The notes beneath the pieces are model-generated. The model had not been told where the DNA came from and did not search any database. It was given only the letters and a program-made list of their open reading frames with translations. Positions 35,231 through 45,557 of a stretch of 64,000 nt of DNA are shown in pieces. Numbering within the stretch: the stretch's first letter is position 1; each line of letters starts with the position of its first letter. The DNA lies in the NCBI RefSeq assembly GCF_018294505.1, contig NC_057807.1, positions 272,099,369-272,163,368 on the forward strand, given 5' to 3'. The translations under genes and the position numbers were made by a program. The DNA comes from Triticum aestivum. Taxonomy: Eukaryota > Streptophyta > Magnoliopsida > Poales > Poaceae.

Positions 35231-35632
35231 CACTACTGCAGGATGCTGCTAACGCAACACTACGATCAGAGACCCTTTCACGAAACTGTGTGCGATGCAC
35301 TAATAGCAAATGGGGATGTAAAAAACCCATCAAAAAATGTGCAAAACATTTGCGATGGAGGATGCATCAAACACGGTTCAGATTTTAGTTGCGTGTGCGA
35401 TGCAGGGCATACAGTTCAGTTCAATGAACTGTTTGTGATGATGAGGAACAAAAGAAACTGGCAGACATATGAAGGTGTGTGCGATATACAACATACGGTT
35501 CACTCGGATGAACTGTTTGTGATTAGGCAACACAAAAGAAACGGTCAGCCAAATGAAGGTGTGTGCGATATACTGCATGCGGTTCACTCGGATGAACTGT
35601 TTGCTTTGAGCCCAGAGAACAGAAATGGTTCA
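35231..35632 (+). mobile_element. Terminus of a second CACTA transposon
   Basis: It starts CACTACTGCAGG directly in the protease region of element B, with GGT (35228-35230) as the likely 3-bp target copy. Subterminal repeats follow. It is interrupted at 35633 by the Copia LTR, so the rest lies beyond the right edge. It differs in TIR and repeats from the CACTA at 39215. Confidence 0.75.
35393..35632 (+). repeat. 84-bp subterminal tandem repeat, three copies
   Basis: Units begin GTGTGCGAT at 35393, 35477 and 35561, each with a GTTCA..TGAACTGTTTG inverted pair and a CAAAAGAAAC string. The last is cut by the Copia insertion. Subterminal repeat arrays are usual binding sites of CACTA transposase partners. 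Confidence 0.85.
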
Positions 35633-36063
35633 TGTTGGGGAACATAGTAATTTCAAAAAAAATCCTACACACACGCAAGATGATGGTCATGCATAGCAAC
35701 GAGAGGGGAGAGTGTTGTTCACGCACCCTTGTAGACCAAAAGCGGAACCATTAGAACAAAGCGGTTGATGTAGTCGTACGTCTTCACGATCCAACGCTTA
35801 AGTACCGAATGCACGGCACCTCCGAGTTCAGCACACGTTCAGCTCAATGACGTCCCTCGAACTCCGATCCGGCCGAGCTTTGAGGGAGAGTTCCGTCAGC
35901 ACGACGGCGTGGTGCCGACGCAGGGCTTCGCTTAAGCACCGCTACGATATTATCGAGGTGGATTATGGTGGAGGGGGCACCGCACACGGCTAAGAGATCC
36001 AAGAGATCAATTGTTGTGTCTAGAGGTGCCCCTGCCCCCGTATATAAATGAGCAGGGGGGAGG
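35633..36063 (-). repeat. 3' LTR of the Copia, segment 1
   Basis: In plus orientation it starts TGTTGGGGAACATAG and runs to GGAGG (36059-36063), the target of Gypsy C. It keeps about 125 bp missing from the right LTR copy, but lacks about 17 bp that the right copy has near 63515-63530. Confidence 0.93.
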
Positions 36064-37693
36064 TGATACGTCTCCAACGTATCTATAATTTTTGATTGTT
36101 CCATGCTATTATATTACCCCTTTTGGATGTTTATGGGCTTTATTATACACATTTATATCATTTTTTGGGACTAACCTACTAACTGGAGGCCCAGCCAATA
36201 TTGTTGTTTTATTGCCTGTTTCAGTATTTCGAAGAAAAGGAATATCAAACGGAGTCCAAACGGAAAGAAACCTTCGGCATCGTGATTTTTTGGAAGAATA
36301 TCATCCTGGAGGCTTGGAGATCAAGTCAGAAGACCCTCGAGGAGCCCAGGAGATAGGGGCGCCCCCCCCCTTACAAGGCGCGGCCTCCTGTCTTGTGGGC
36401 CCCTCGAGCACCTCCCGACCGACTTCTTTTGCCTATATATGCCTACGTACCCTAAAACCATCAAAAATCAAGATAGATCGGGAGTTCCGCCGCCGCAAGC
36501 CTCTGTAGCCACCAAAAACCTCTCTGGAGTCCGTTCCGGCACCCTGTCGAAGGGGGAACCCATCACCGGTGGCCATCTTCATCATCCCGGCACTCTCCAT
36601 GACGAGGAGGGAGTAGTTCACCCTCGGGGCTGAGGGTATGTACCAGTAGCTATGTGTTTGATCTCTCTCTCTCTCGTGTTCTCTCTCGTGTTTCCTCTTT
36701 GGCACGATCTTGATGTATCCCGAGCTTTGCTATTGTAGTTGGATCTTATGATGTTTCTCCCCCTCTACTATCTTGTGATGAATTGAGTTTCCCCTTTGAA
36801 GTTATCTTATCGGATTGAGTCTTTTATGTGAACACATGATGTATGTCTTGCCATGCTTATCTGTGGTGACAATGGGATATCATGTGCCTCTTGATGTATG
36901 TTTTGGTGACCAACTTGCGGGTTCCGCCCATGAACCTATGCATATGGGTTGGCACACGTTCTTGACTCTCCGGTAGAAAATTTGGGGCACTCTTTGAAGT
37001 ACTTTGTGTTGGTTGGATGAATCTGAGATTGTGTGATGCATATCGTATAATCATGCCCAGGGATACTTGAAGTGACAATGGAGTATCTAGGTGACATTAT
37101 GGTTTTGGTTGATTTGTGTCTTAAGGTGTTATTCTAGTACGAACTCTTTTATAGATCGATCCGAAAGAATAACTTTGAGGTGGTTTCGTACCCTACCATA
37201 ATCTCTACGTTTGTTCTCCCCTATTAGTGGCTTTGGAGTGACTCTTTGTTGCATGTTGAGGGCTTGATATATGATCTATCTATGTTATTATTGTTGAGAG
37301 AACTTGCACTAGTGAAAGTATGAACCCTAGGCCTTGTTTCCTATCATTGCAATACCGTTTACGCTCACTTTTATCATTAGTTACCTTGCTGTTTTTATAT
37401 TTCCAGATTACAAATACCTATATCTATCATCCATATTGCACTTGTATCACCATCTCTTCGCCGAACTAGTGCACCTATACAATTTACCATTGTATTGGGT
37501 GTGTTGGGGACACAAGAGACTCTTTGTTATTTGGTTGTAGGGTTGTTTGAGAGGGACTATCTTCATCCTATGCCTCTCACAGATTGATAAACCTTAGGTC
37601 ATCCACTTGAGGGAAATTTGCTACTGTCCTACAAACATGTGCACTTGCAGGCCCAACAACGTCTACAACAAGAAGGTTGTGTAGTAGACATCA
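36064..37693 (+). repeat. 5' LTR of element C
   Basis: Starts TGATACGTCTCC, TATA-like TATATATG near 36435, ends GTAGACATCA. Confidence 0.94.
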
Positions 37694-37703
37694 AGCTTTT
37701 TTC

Positions 37704-37721
37704 TGGCGCCGTTGCCGGGGA
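37704..37721 (+). other. Primer binding site (tRNA-Asp) of element C
   Basis: TGGCGCCGTTGCCGGGGA, an exact complement of the plant tRNA-Asp 3' end, 10 bp after the LTR. Confidence 0.9.
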
Positions 37722-37818
37722 GGTTAGCGCTTGAAGGTATATCTTTAGATCTTGCAATCGAGTCTTTTTGTTTCTTGTTTTATCACTAGTTTAGTTTATA
37801 AAATAAAACTACAAAAAA

Positions 37819-39214
37819 ATGGAGTTAAGTTTGTCTCATACGCTCCATCTTTTTAATATCTTTCGTGAGTATGATGGAAAGGAAAATTGTGCTCAAGTGC
37901 TAGAAGAAGAATGCTTTAAGATTCTTGGTACTAAATCTTTGAATGATGAGCATGATTGCAATGTTGTTAGTATAAACTCCTTGAATATCCATAGTATTAA
38001 TGATGGTTGCTCTAGTCATGATGAAAATATCTCTTATGAGCATGTCAACTTTTGTGGAGTGCATGTTTGCATGAACACACCAAATAGAGAAGATATTTAT
38101 TGCAAGAGGCATAAGCATTTAGAAACTAAACGGTTGCATGAAAGGCTAGGTGTGAGTGCTGAAAATTTAAAATTCCTTTGCCGTACTTGTGAACTTTGCA
38201 ATGAATGTGGTCATTTACATCTCCTATGCAAATTGTTTCATGATCGAATCGTGTCCAAAAATTGTGATGATTTGATCTCCATTGCTCATTACAATGAACT
38301 TAGTTTGCTTTTGGGTTATGAAGAATTGAAACATTTACTTAAGGACCTTCCAGAATTTGCCCATAAGAAATTCCTTTATATCTATCTAGAAAAGATTTAT
38401 TTGTTTTGTGCAGAGAATTGCATTGAAAATCCTTATATTGCCAATTACCTAAAGAAAAGAAAGCAAATATAAGATGATGAGAATACTAATGAAAGGGAAG
38501 AGACTTCCCAATATCCTCTTATTATTTCTCGTGATGAAACAAGTAACGAGGAGGAGCTTTCTATTCAACCAATCTCATCAATAAGGAGCTCAAAGAGGAA
38601 GGTTGAACCCACACATAATATGAAGACGAAAAAGAAAATAAGGAGCAACAAAGGTAGAAAGGTATCCCTCCCAAATGATGTTGCTCCTACTACTCATTGT
38701 GATGATGATAATTGCTATACTATTGGTGCTATCAATATTTTTAATGATGAGAGTGATTATGCTTATGATATGAAAGGGCCCAAGCTTGGGGAAGCTATGT
38801 TTGATGAGGATGAAATATTTGAGAATATATTTGATGAAATTAATGATTGTCCCAAGCTTGGGGATGCTATGTTTAATGAAGATGGTATTTTTAGCATCCC
38901 AAGTTTTGATATGCAAAGTTGTTATGATGATAGCATGCCTCCTACGTATGATGATTATATTGATGAAAGTGGGTTTGGAAGAGTTCAACTTTAGGAATTA
39001 GTGATCCCACTATTTTGTAGGATGTTGAATCTTATTGTGATGAATATGAAAGTGGATTTGGAAGAGTGTCAACTTTATTTAGTGATTCCACTATCTTGGG
39101 AGAGGTTTCAATCGATTATGATGAGAACGAAGTTGCTACTTATGATGATTATTGTGATGAAACTTATGCTATAAAGAGTAGTGATGATTATATTTACAAA
39201 TCTTGTCAAGATTA
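37819..39214 (+). pseudogene. Unrecognised element-C protein, 5' part
   Basis: It starts MELSLSHTLHLFNIFREYDG. The first 217 codons are open and include Cys/His-rich LCRTCELCNECGHLHLLCKLFH, which could bind zinc. An in-frame TAA (38470) and a later TAG (38992) interrupt it. A shift then leads to a second copy of ESGFGRVSTL before the CACTA insertion. The segments GPKLGEAMF and CPKLGDAMF are encoded by PPT-like copies. The gene continues after the CACTA at 50238. It shares SLNDEHDC, ESGFGR and the C-terminus with the element A protein. No known retroelement domain is recognised. Confidence 0.6.
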
Positions 39215-39600
39215 CACTACTAGGGAAAAGCCTATACAAAGAATCTTAGCAGCAGCGCGGCTCAAAAAGGAGTGCTCCTGCTAATTAGTAGTAGCGCGTG
39301 TGCGGGAAACTCGCTACTGACAAGTTTTTAGCAGTAGCGCGCTCGGTGTAAACCGCGCTACTACAAATATCGACCGGCGGTGTCCACCGAACTCCATTTA
39401 GTAGCAACGCGGTGCCGCGAGCCGTGCTACTGCTATGGATGTAGTAGTAGCGCGCTTTTTCTGAGGTCGCTGCTGCTAAATTTCAAATTGGCACACTTTT
39501 TGGTCCCGGTTAGCAGTAGTGCTGTTGCCCAAAGCGCGCTGCTGCTACTTCCTTAGCAGCAGCGCATTTTAACTCCCGCGCTACTGCTAATCCGCACCAA
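39215..39600 (+). repeat. 5' TIR and subterminal array of the CACTA element
   Basis: About ten units of the TAGCAGYAGCGCG/CGCGCTACTGCTA type occur in both orientations after the TIR. Such arrays bind TNPA-like proteins in En/Spm. Confidence 0.85.
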
Positions 39601-39734
39601 CCCACCACCTTTTCCCCACCCGTCCCTCCCCCTCCCCCTCCTCTCTTCCCTTTCCCCTACCTCCCACATGCTCCCACACTCACTCTTCTTCTTCCTCAAT
39701 ACTTCTCCCCCATTACTCTCTCTCTCTTCTATCT

Positions 39735-39941
39735 NNNNNNNNNNNNNNNNNNNNNNNNNNNNNNNNNNNNNNNNNNNNNNNNNNNNNNNNNNNNNNNNNN
39801 NNNNNNNNNNNNNNNNNNNNNNNNNNNNNNNNNNNNNNNNNNNNNNNNNNNNNNNNNNNNNNNNNNNNNNNNNNNNNNNNNNNNNNNNNNNNNNNNNNNN
39901 NNNNNNNNNNNNNNNNNNNNNNNNNNNNNNNNNNNNNNNNN
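39735..39941. other. Assembly gap, 207 N
   Basis: Run of N in the pyrimidine-rich leader of the first CACTA gene. Confidence 1.
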
Positions 39942-40205
39942 TTGTCTCCTCCCAAATTAGGTAGCTAGGTAGATGTAGGATTTAGTTAAGTGACCTATTT
40001 GCCCCCTAACTAGATCTATCTTTGTCAAGAAGAGCTTTGTGCACTTTTGATCTCCCTACAACATCATCTCCACCGTGTGCTCGATCTCGAGATAGAGGTG
40101 ATGAAAATTTCATGCTTTTGCAAAATGGAAATATGTTTATGTGTGTGTGATATGTTTGTGGAAATTGTGTGTCTGGCATGAGTTGACGCCAAATTGTGCT
40201 TTTGA

Positions 40206-40320
40206 GTTGCCTATGTTTTGCCGAAATGTCAATTTATTTCCGTTTCGGCGAATTCCGGGCAAACTCTAGATCCATATATGTCCTATTTTTAGGGAAGGTC
40301 ATGCCGAATTTTTGTATGAC
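40206..40320 (+). promoter_or_regulatory. Leader block of CACTA gene 1 with 9-bp stem-loop
   Basis: GCCGAAATG (40220-40228) pairs with CGTTTCGGC (40241-40249), one G-U, with a 12-nt loop. A GGTCATGCCGAA box follows at about 40298. The block is about 80% identical to 45331-45440 before gene 2, where the stem is kept by compensatory changes. An intron acceptor (ACCATGCAG) precedes the transposase frame. Confidence 0.6.
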
Positions 40321-40367
40321 TTTGATGCATGCATGCATTTTTATAATCAATTTGTTTTATTATTACC

Positions 40368-43300
40368 ATGCAGACGTTCATGATGGTCTGTGGAACGATG
40401 GTGGACAGGTGGTTGCGGTCGGCGGTGCAGGACATGAAAGAAAATAACCTGACAGAGGTTTTATGTCCGTGTCGAAAATGCAAGGGAATAGTTTGGCTCG
40501 ACCCCTATGACGATGGTCGTGTCGAAGCGCACCTGCTCATGACTGGTTTCATGGATGGCTATACTCGGTGGATAACTGAAGATGAGGATGACGATGTTGA
40601 GGATGCCGACAAGGCAGGCAATCATGACACGGGGAAAGACGAAGAGATGATCGATAATTGCGGTGGGGAAGAGGCCGGACATGGCGGCGGAGAAGGGGCC
40701 GGACATGGCGGAGGAGAAGGGGCCGAACATGGCGGCGGAGAGAACGACATGGACTCCACGCAGCAGAGTTCGTCGGTACTAAGTTCAATCGTGCGGGACC
40801 CTCATGTTCAAGCATTGCTTAGCAAGGAGACGAGTACTGAGAGAGCTGCTCCTAGAGAGGAGGCTAAGCTGGAGCAACTGGTGGTAGACTCGAACACTCC
40901 ATTGTATGATGGTTGCAATCCTGAGGTGACCCGCTTGAGTTTCACGCTCCAACTCCTGAAGACGAAGGCTAAAAACAAATGGACCGACACTAGCCTTGAT
41001 GAGCATCTCAAGTACCTAAAGGATGTTCTTCCCGCGGGTAATCTATGTCCTACTAGTGTTGATGAGGCCAAGAAGATCATGTGCCCTCTTGATCTGCCAC
41101 ATGTTAGATACCATGCATGCATCAACGATTGCATAATTTATCGGAAGGAGCACGCGGAAAAAACAAGATGTTCGGTGTGCAATGCTTCTCGATACAAGAA
41201 GGCCGGGAAGAAATGTCCCCAGAAATTTGTATGGTACTTACCGATCACTCCTCGTCTCCAGAGGTATTTTGTAGATCCCAAGGAAGCAAGGCTAATGCGC
41301 TGGCACGCGGAGAGGAAGAAGCCCGACGATGGAGATGATCCGAAGCTGAGACACGTGAAGGATGGAAGCCAATGGAGAGCATTGAACAGCTTCTATCAGT
41401 ATTTTGAATGTTATGCAAGGAGCATCGTGCTCGACGCGTGTACTGATGGCATGAATCCGTTTGGCAACCAGAACACCAACCATAGCACATGGCACGTGTT
41501 TGTATGGATGTACAACCTCCCCCCTGGTTGTGCATGAAATCGAAGTACATTCACATGAGCATGCTTATTCAAGGGCCGAAACAACCAGGAAATAATATTA
41601 ATTTGTATCTGGGGCTACTTCAAGAGGAGTTAGACACGTTATGGAAAACACCGGCCAAGACATGGGACGCCAGCAAAGGCGAGTATTTCAACATGAGAGC
41701 CGCGTTGATCACAACAGTGCAGGACTATCTCGGTTACGGATATGTGGCAGGCCAGGTGTGCCATGGATATTGCGGATGCACGCGGTGCATGGATGATACG
41801 ACGTCTCAGCAGCTAATGTCAAGGAAAGATGGCGGGTCTGGGAAAATCGTGTACATGGGGCATCGAAGATGGCTTGAACAGGACGACCCGTGGAGAAATC
41901 GTGGAGATCTATTCAATGGTCACGCTGAGCATCGAGGACCTCCACGTAAGCGGAGCGGTGCCGAAATCGATGAGCTGTTGAAAAACTGGAAGGAGTGCCC
42001 CGTGTCGGGAAAGATGATGAGAAAGGCACCGGAGCCGCTGCTGAAGGTATGGAAGACGAGGTCTGTGTTCTGGGACTTGGAGTACTGGCACAAACTCGAT
42101 ACACCTCATTGCCTTGATCAAATGCATATCTGTAAGAATGTCCTTGAGAGCTTGCTCGCAACACTGATGAACATGCCGGATAAGACCAAGGATGGGCCGA
42201 AGGCAAGAAAAGACTTGCAAGATTTGAAAATCAGGGAAGATCTGCACATGCCGCCCCGTAAAATGTCAGACGAGACAGAGATGGAGACAGAGGCACGGGA
42301 GAAGAAGGGCAAGAAAATAAAGAAAGAGGATTATTGCCCCCATTCTTGCTTGACCTTAAGTCAGGCTGATATCAATCAATTCTTTAGGTGCCTTACTGGA
42401 GTCAAAGTTAGTTCCGGTTACTATGGCAAGATAAGCAGATATCTAGACACGGACAAGAAAAGGTTCAGTGGGATGAAGTCTCATGATTGTCATGTGATGA
42501 TGACGCAGATACTACATGTTGCCCTTAGAGGGATAATGGACAAGCACGTCTGTGACACTCTTATTGGTCTCTGCAACTTTTTCGACGTCATCTCTCGAAA
42601 GTCGATCAGTGTGAAGCAGCTCCGAAGGCTACATGAAGAGATCGTTGTGATACTGAATGACCTTGGGATGTACTTCCCGCCTGCGTTCTTTGACGTGATG
42701 GTGCATCTGTGTGTCCATATTGTGGATGACATAATAGACCTGGGGCCGTCATTCCTGCACAACATGATGTTGTTTGAGAGGATGAATGGGATCATCAAAG
42801 GATTCGTTCGTAACATGTCCCGTCCGGATGGAAGCATCGTCCATGGCTATTTGGCACAAGAGTGCATCTCTTTCTGTGAGAATTTTCTATATGGCGCAGA
42901 CTAGCCGCCTGGTGTTAGTGTTGGTTTGCCCATTAACAAGCACGATGGGAGGCTCGAAGGAGATGGTCACTGCAACGGTCACAGGGAACTGCACGTGGCA
43001 TACTCAGATCGACGCAGCGACTTTGATAGAGCAAACTTGGTAGTGCTACAACACCTAGACGAGGTAGATCCTTTCATGGCACTGCAGAAAGAAATTATCG
43101 CAAAGAAGTATCGTGACCGGGGGGGTATGCAAGACGAACGCCGAAGTTACTAGAGAGCACAACTCCACTTTCCTGCATTGGTTCAAAGAGTATATTATTG
43201 CTAATCCCTCGGAGGAGGGCTCTAAGGACGGATTTCTCATATACGCATTAGCACATGGCCCCTCGCCCAACCTCGTAACCTATCAGGCATATGATATCAA

Positions 43301-43886
43301 CGGATACACATTCCACACGGAGGCCAAAGATATGGACAGTGATGATCAGAACTCAGGGGTGACAATGGAATGCAAGACCGGCAGCGACAACAACGCAACT
43401 GAACGATTTTATGGAAGGGTCGAGGAGATCTGGGAGCTTGACTACTCTGGACTGTACAACACGATGATGTTCCGTGTTAGATGGGCAAAGAATGTCGAAA
43501 GAGAAAACCGGATTTTCACTACCATGAGTATACCCGACGCCAAGAGCGCTACCGTGAACGCTATCGCAAAAAACAAGCCATGGGTACACGCTAAGCACGT
43601 GACACAATGCTTCTTCATAACCGACCCATGCAATCCCAGTCGTGTTGTCGTGAGGAGAGGCAAAAGGAACATCATTGGAATGGATGGAGTCGCCAACGAG
43701 GAAGACTATGATCAGTACGGCAACCCAATGAGGGAAGATGACGATGATGATGAAGTATACGTCAAAAGAAGAATCAATACTACATTACCTAAGAAAAATC
43801 GTACTCCATGGAAAAGGCAAAGTCACAATGAGGGGCTCAATTATTCTTCGACGAACAAGAAGGGAAAGAAGCTGACTCAAAAATGA
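40368..43886 (+). pseudogene. CACTA TNP2-type transposase, frameshifted
   Basis: Domains in order: a short Transpos_assoc-like start (VLCPCRKC); Gly/Glu/His-rich repeats (40660-40745); Transposase_21 core (LPHVRYHACINDCIIYRKEH; CNASRYKK, then YNLPPWLCMK, LGYGYVAGQVCHG, HCLDQMHICKNV); DUF4218 (SHDCHVMMTQILHVALRG to ECISFCENFL); and DUF4216 near the C-terminus (KNKPWVHAKHVTQCFFI). Breaks: a one-base shift in the C run near 41517, an in-frame TAG at 42902, and a shift at the G run near 43122. Otherwise sequence and order are well kept, at about the usual family length. The ATG at 40368 overlaps a likely splice acceptor, so the real start may be 40380 or upstream in the gap. Confidence 0.9.
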
Positions 43887-43929
43887 AAACGTCAACACTG
43901 AGGAACCGTATGTTATCGGTCAAATGATG

Positions 43930-43930
<1 letters not shown>

Positions 43931-43969
<39 letters not shown>
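43931..43969. repeat. TA microsatellite
   Basis: About 19 TA units, running into the second gap. Shorter TA runs lie at 44519-44530 and 47142-47160. Confidence 0.9.
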
Positions 43970-44315
43970 NNNNNNNNNNNNNNNNNNNNNNNNNNNNNNN
44001 NNNNNNNNNNNNNNNNNNNNNNNNNNNNNNNNNNNNNNNNNNNNNNNNNNNNNNNNNNNNNNNNNNNNNNNNNNNNNNNNNNNNNNNNNNNNNNNNNNNN
44101 NNNNNNNNNNNNNNNNNNNNNNNNNNNNNNNNNNNNNNNNNNNNNNNNNNNNNNNNNNNNNNNNNNNNNNNNNNNNNNNNNNNNNNNNNNNNNNNNNNNN
44201 NNNNNNNNNNNNNNNNNNNNNNNNNNNNNNNNNNNNNNNNNNNNNNNNNNNNNNNNNNNNNNNNNNNNNNNNNNNNNNNNNNNNNNNNNNNNNNNNNNNN
44301 NNNNNNNNNNNNNNN
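43970..44315. other. Assembly gap, 346 N
   Basis: Run of N between the two CACTA genes, bordered by TA repeats and GC-rich sequence. Confidence 1.
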
Positions 44316-44471
44316 GGCCGGCGGGAGGCGCGCTGGGAGGAGGCCAGCCGGCGGCTCGGTGGGGAGGAGGTCGGGCGGCGGTGGGCATGGGGAGGAGGTG
44401 GTAAGAAGGATCTGCGGGGGGATCAGGGTAGTTTTCTTCTTTTGGGCCGGCCGCGCCTTATAGGGACCGAG

Positions 44472-44496
44472 GGTAACAGAATAATATTCTGTTACC
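44472..44496. repeat. 12-bp perfect palindrome between the CACTA genes
   Basis: GGTAACAGAATA / TATTCTGTTACC with one central base, followed by GGTAACAAAATA as a partial third copy. It lies after the transposase gene. Confidence 0.8.
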
Positions 44497-44707
44497 GGTA
44501 ACAAAATAGTCCAGCCCTATATATATATATGTTCCTATTTTGTATACACACTTAGCCATTATTATGCATGGGTCCAATGATGTAATATATATGTTCCTAT
44601 TTTGCATACATATTTAACCGTCAAATGATGCAATATATATCGCCCTCCCTTCGTTCACTGCTCTCGGGAAATAAAAGTGGGAGAAAATAAAGGAAAAGAA
44701 AAAGGAA

Positions 44708-44850
44708 AACTGGTAGTAGTAGTAGCAGCGCATTTGGTATAAACCGCTACAGCTACTGAAGGTAGTAGTAGCGTATTTCATATAAACCGCTACAGCTACT
44801 GAAGGTAGTAGCAGCGCGTTTTGTCCAAATGCGCTACTGCTACGTCCACT
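44708..44850 (+). repeat. Internal copy of the CACTA subterminal array
   Basis: Four or five GTAGTAGCAGCGC-type units, including a tandem pair with spacer ATAAACCGCTACAGCTACTGAAG. It is followed by a C-rich leader like that of the 5' end. Confidence 0.8.
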
Positions 44851-45037
44851 TAACCCAAAATTCTCACTATCCTTGCTTCATCCCGCCTTTTCCCCCAAAT
44901 CCCCACTCTCTCTTCCCCCATCGCTCGCCCCCGACCCCAGCGCCGGCGCTCGCCCCCGACCCCGGCGCTCTCCCCCGACCCGACCCTCGCCCCCGACCCA
45001 GGCGCTCGCCCCCGACCCCGGTGCGCTCGCCCCCGAC

Positions 45038-45103
45038 NNNNNNNNNNNNNNNNNNNNNNNNNNNNNNNNNNNNNNNNNNNNNNNNNNNNNNNNNNNNNNN
45101 NNN
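45038..45103. other. Assembly gap, 66 N
   Basis: Run of N within a CGCTCGCCCCCGACCC repeat, probably unresolved tandem copies. Confidence 1.
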
Positions 45104-45330
45104 CTGCCTCCTCGCCCCTGCACCCTCTGTAACCCCCCCCCCTCTCTGCTAGGGTTATGCGGTTAATTTACTTAGGTTTTAGTTAGGGCAGTCTGTTAAT
45201 TAGGTTATCTACTTAGTTATGAATTTAGCTAGGTTTCAAAATTAGCTGAATTTATATGCAAATTGGAACTGCACATGTGATATGTGGATATGTCATGTTT
45301 TGGACATGTCATGTTTGGAAAATGATCCGA

Positions 45331-45440
45331 GTGGCCTATGTTACGCCGGAATGTTGATTCATTTCCATTCCGGTGAATTTCAGGCGCTCGATATGTCCAT
45401 TTTTTAGCAAAGGTCATGCCGAAATTTCCCGTGAATAAAG
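45331..45440 (+). promoter_or_regulatory. Leader block of CACTA gene 2 with 9-bp stem-loop
   Basis: GCCGGAATG (45345-45353) pairs with CATTCCGGT (45366-45374), one G-U, with a 12-nt loop as in the gene 1 leader. GGTCATGCCGAA follows at about 45410. Confidence 0.6.
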
Positions 45441-45557
45441 GCATGATTTGTGCTACATAGTTGGCATATCGAGTGCTGGCACATAGATTTCTTTTTATGT
45501 CATTTCTCATTTATTCATACTTTTAGAAATAAATGAGGACACTTAATCATAGGAAAC

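Noticed and set aside
35243..35647. 134-codon ORF in the CACTA end
   Set aside because: Made of three 84-bp subterminal repeats; no known domain.
36092..36508. 138-codon ORF at the start of element C 5' LTR
   Set aside because: Lies in LTR U3 upstream of the TATA box and is changed in the 3' LTR; not a gene.
37704..37721. tRNA-Asp-like string
   Set aside because: Only 18 bases complementary to the tRNA 3' end, at PBS distance from the LTR; not a tRNA gene.
39241..39600. Short regular repeats resembling a CRISPR array
   Set aside because: Units occur in both orientations with irregular spacing next to a CACTA TIR; plant genome context.
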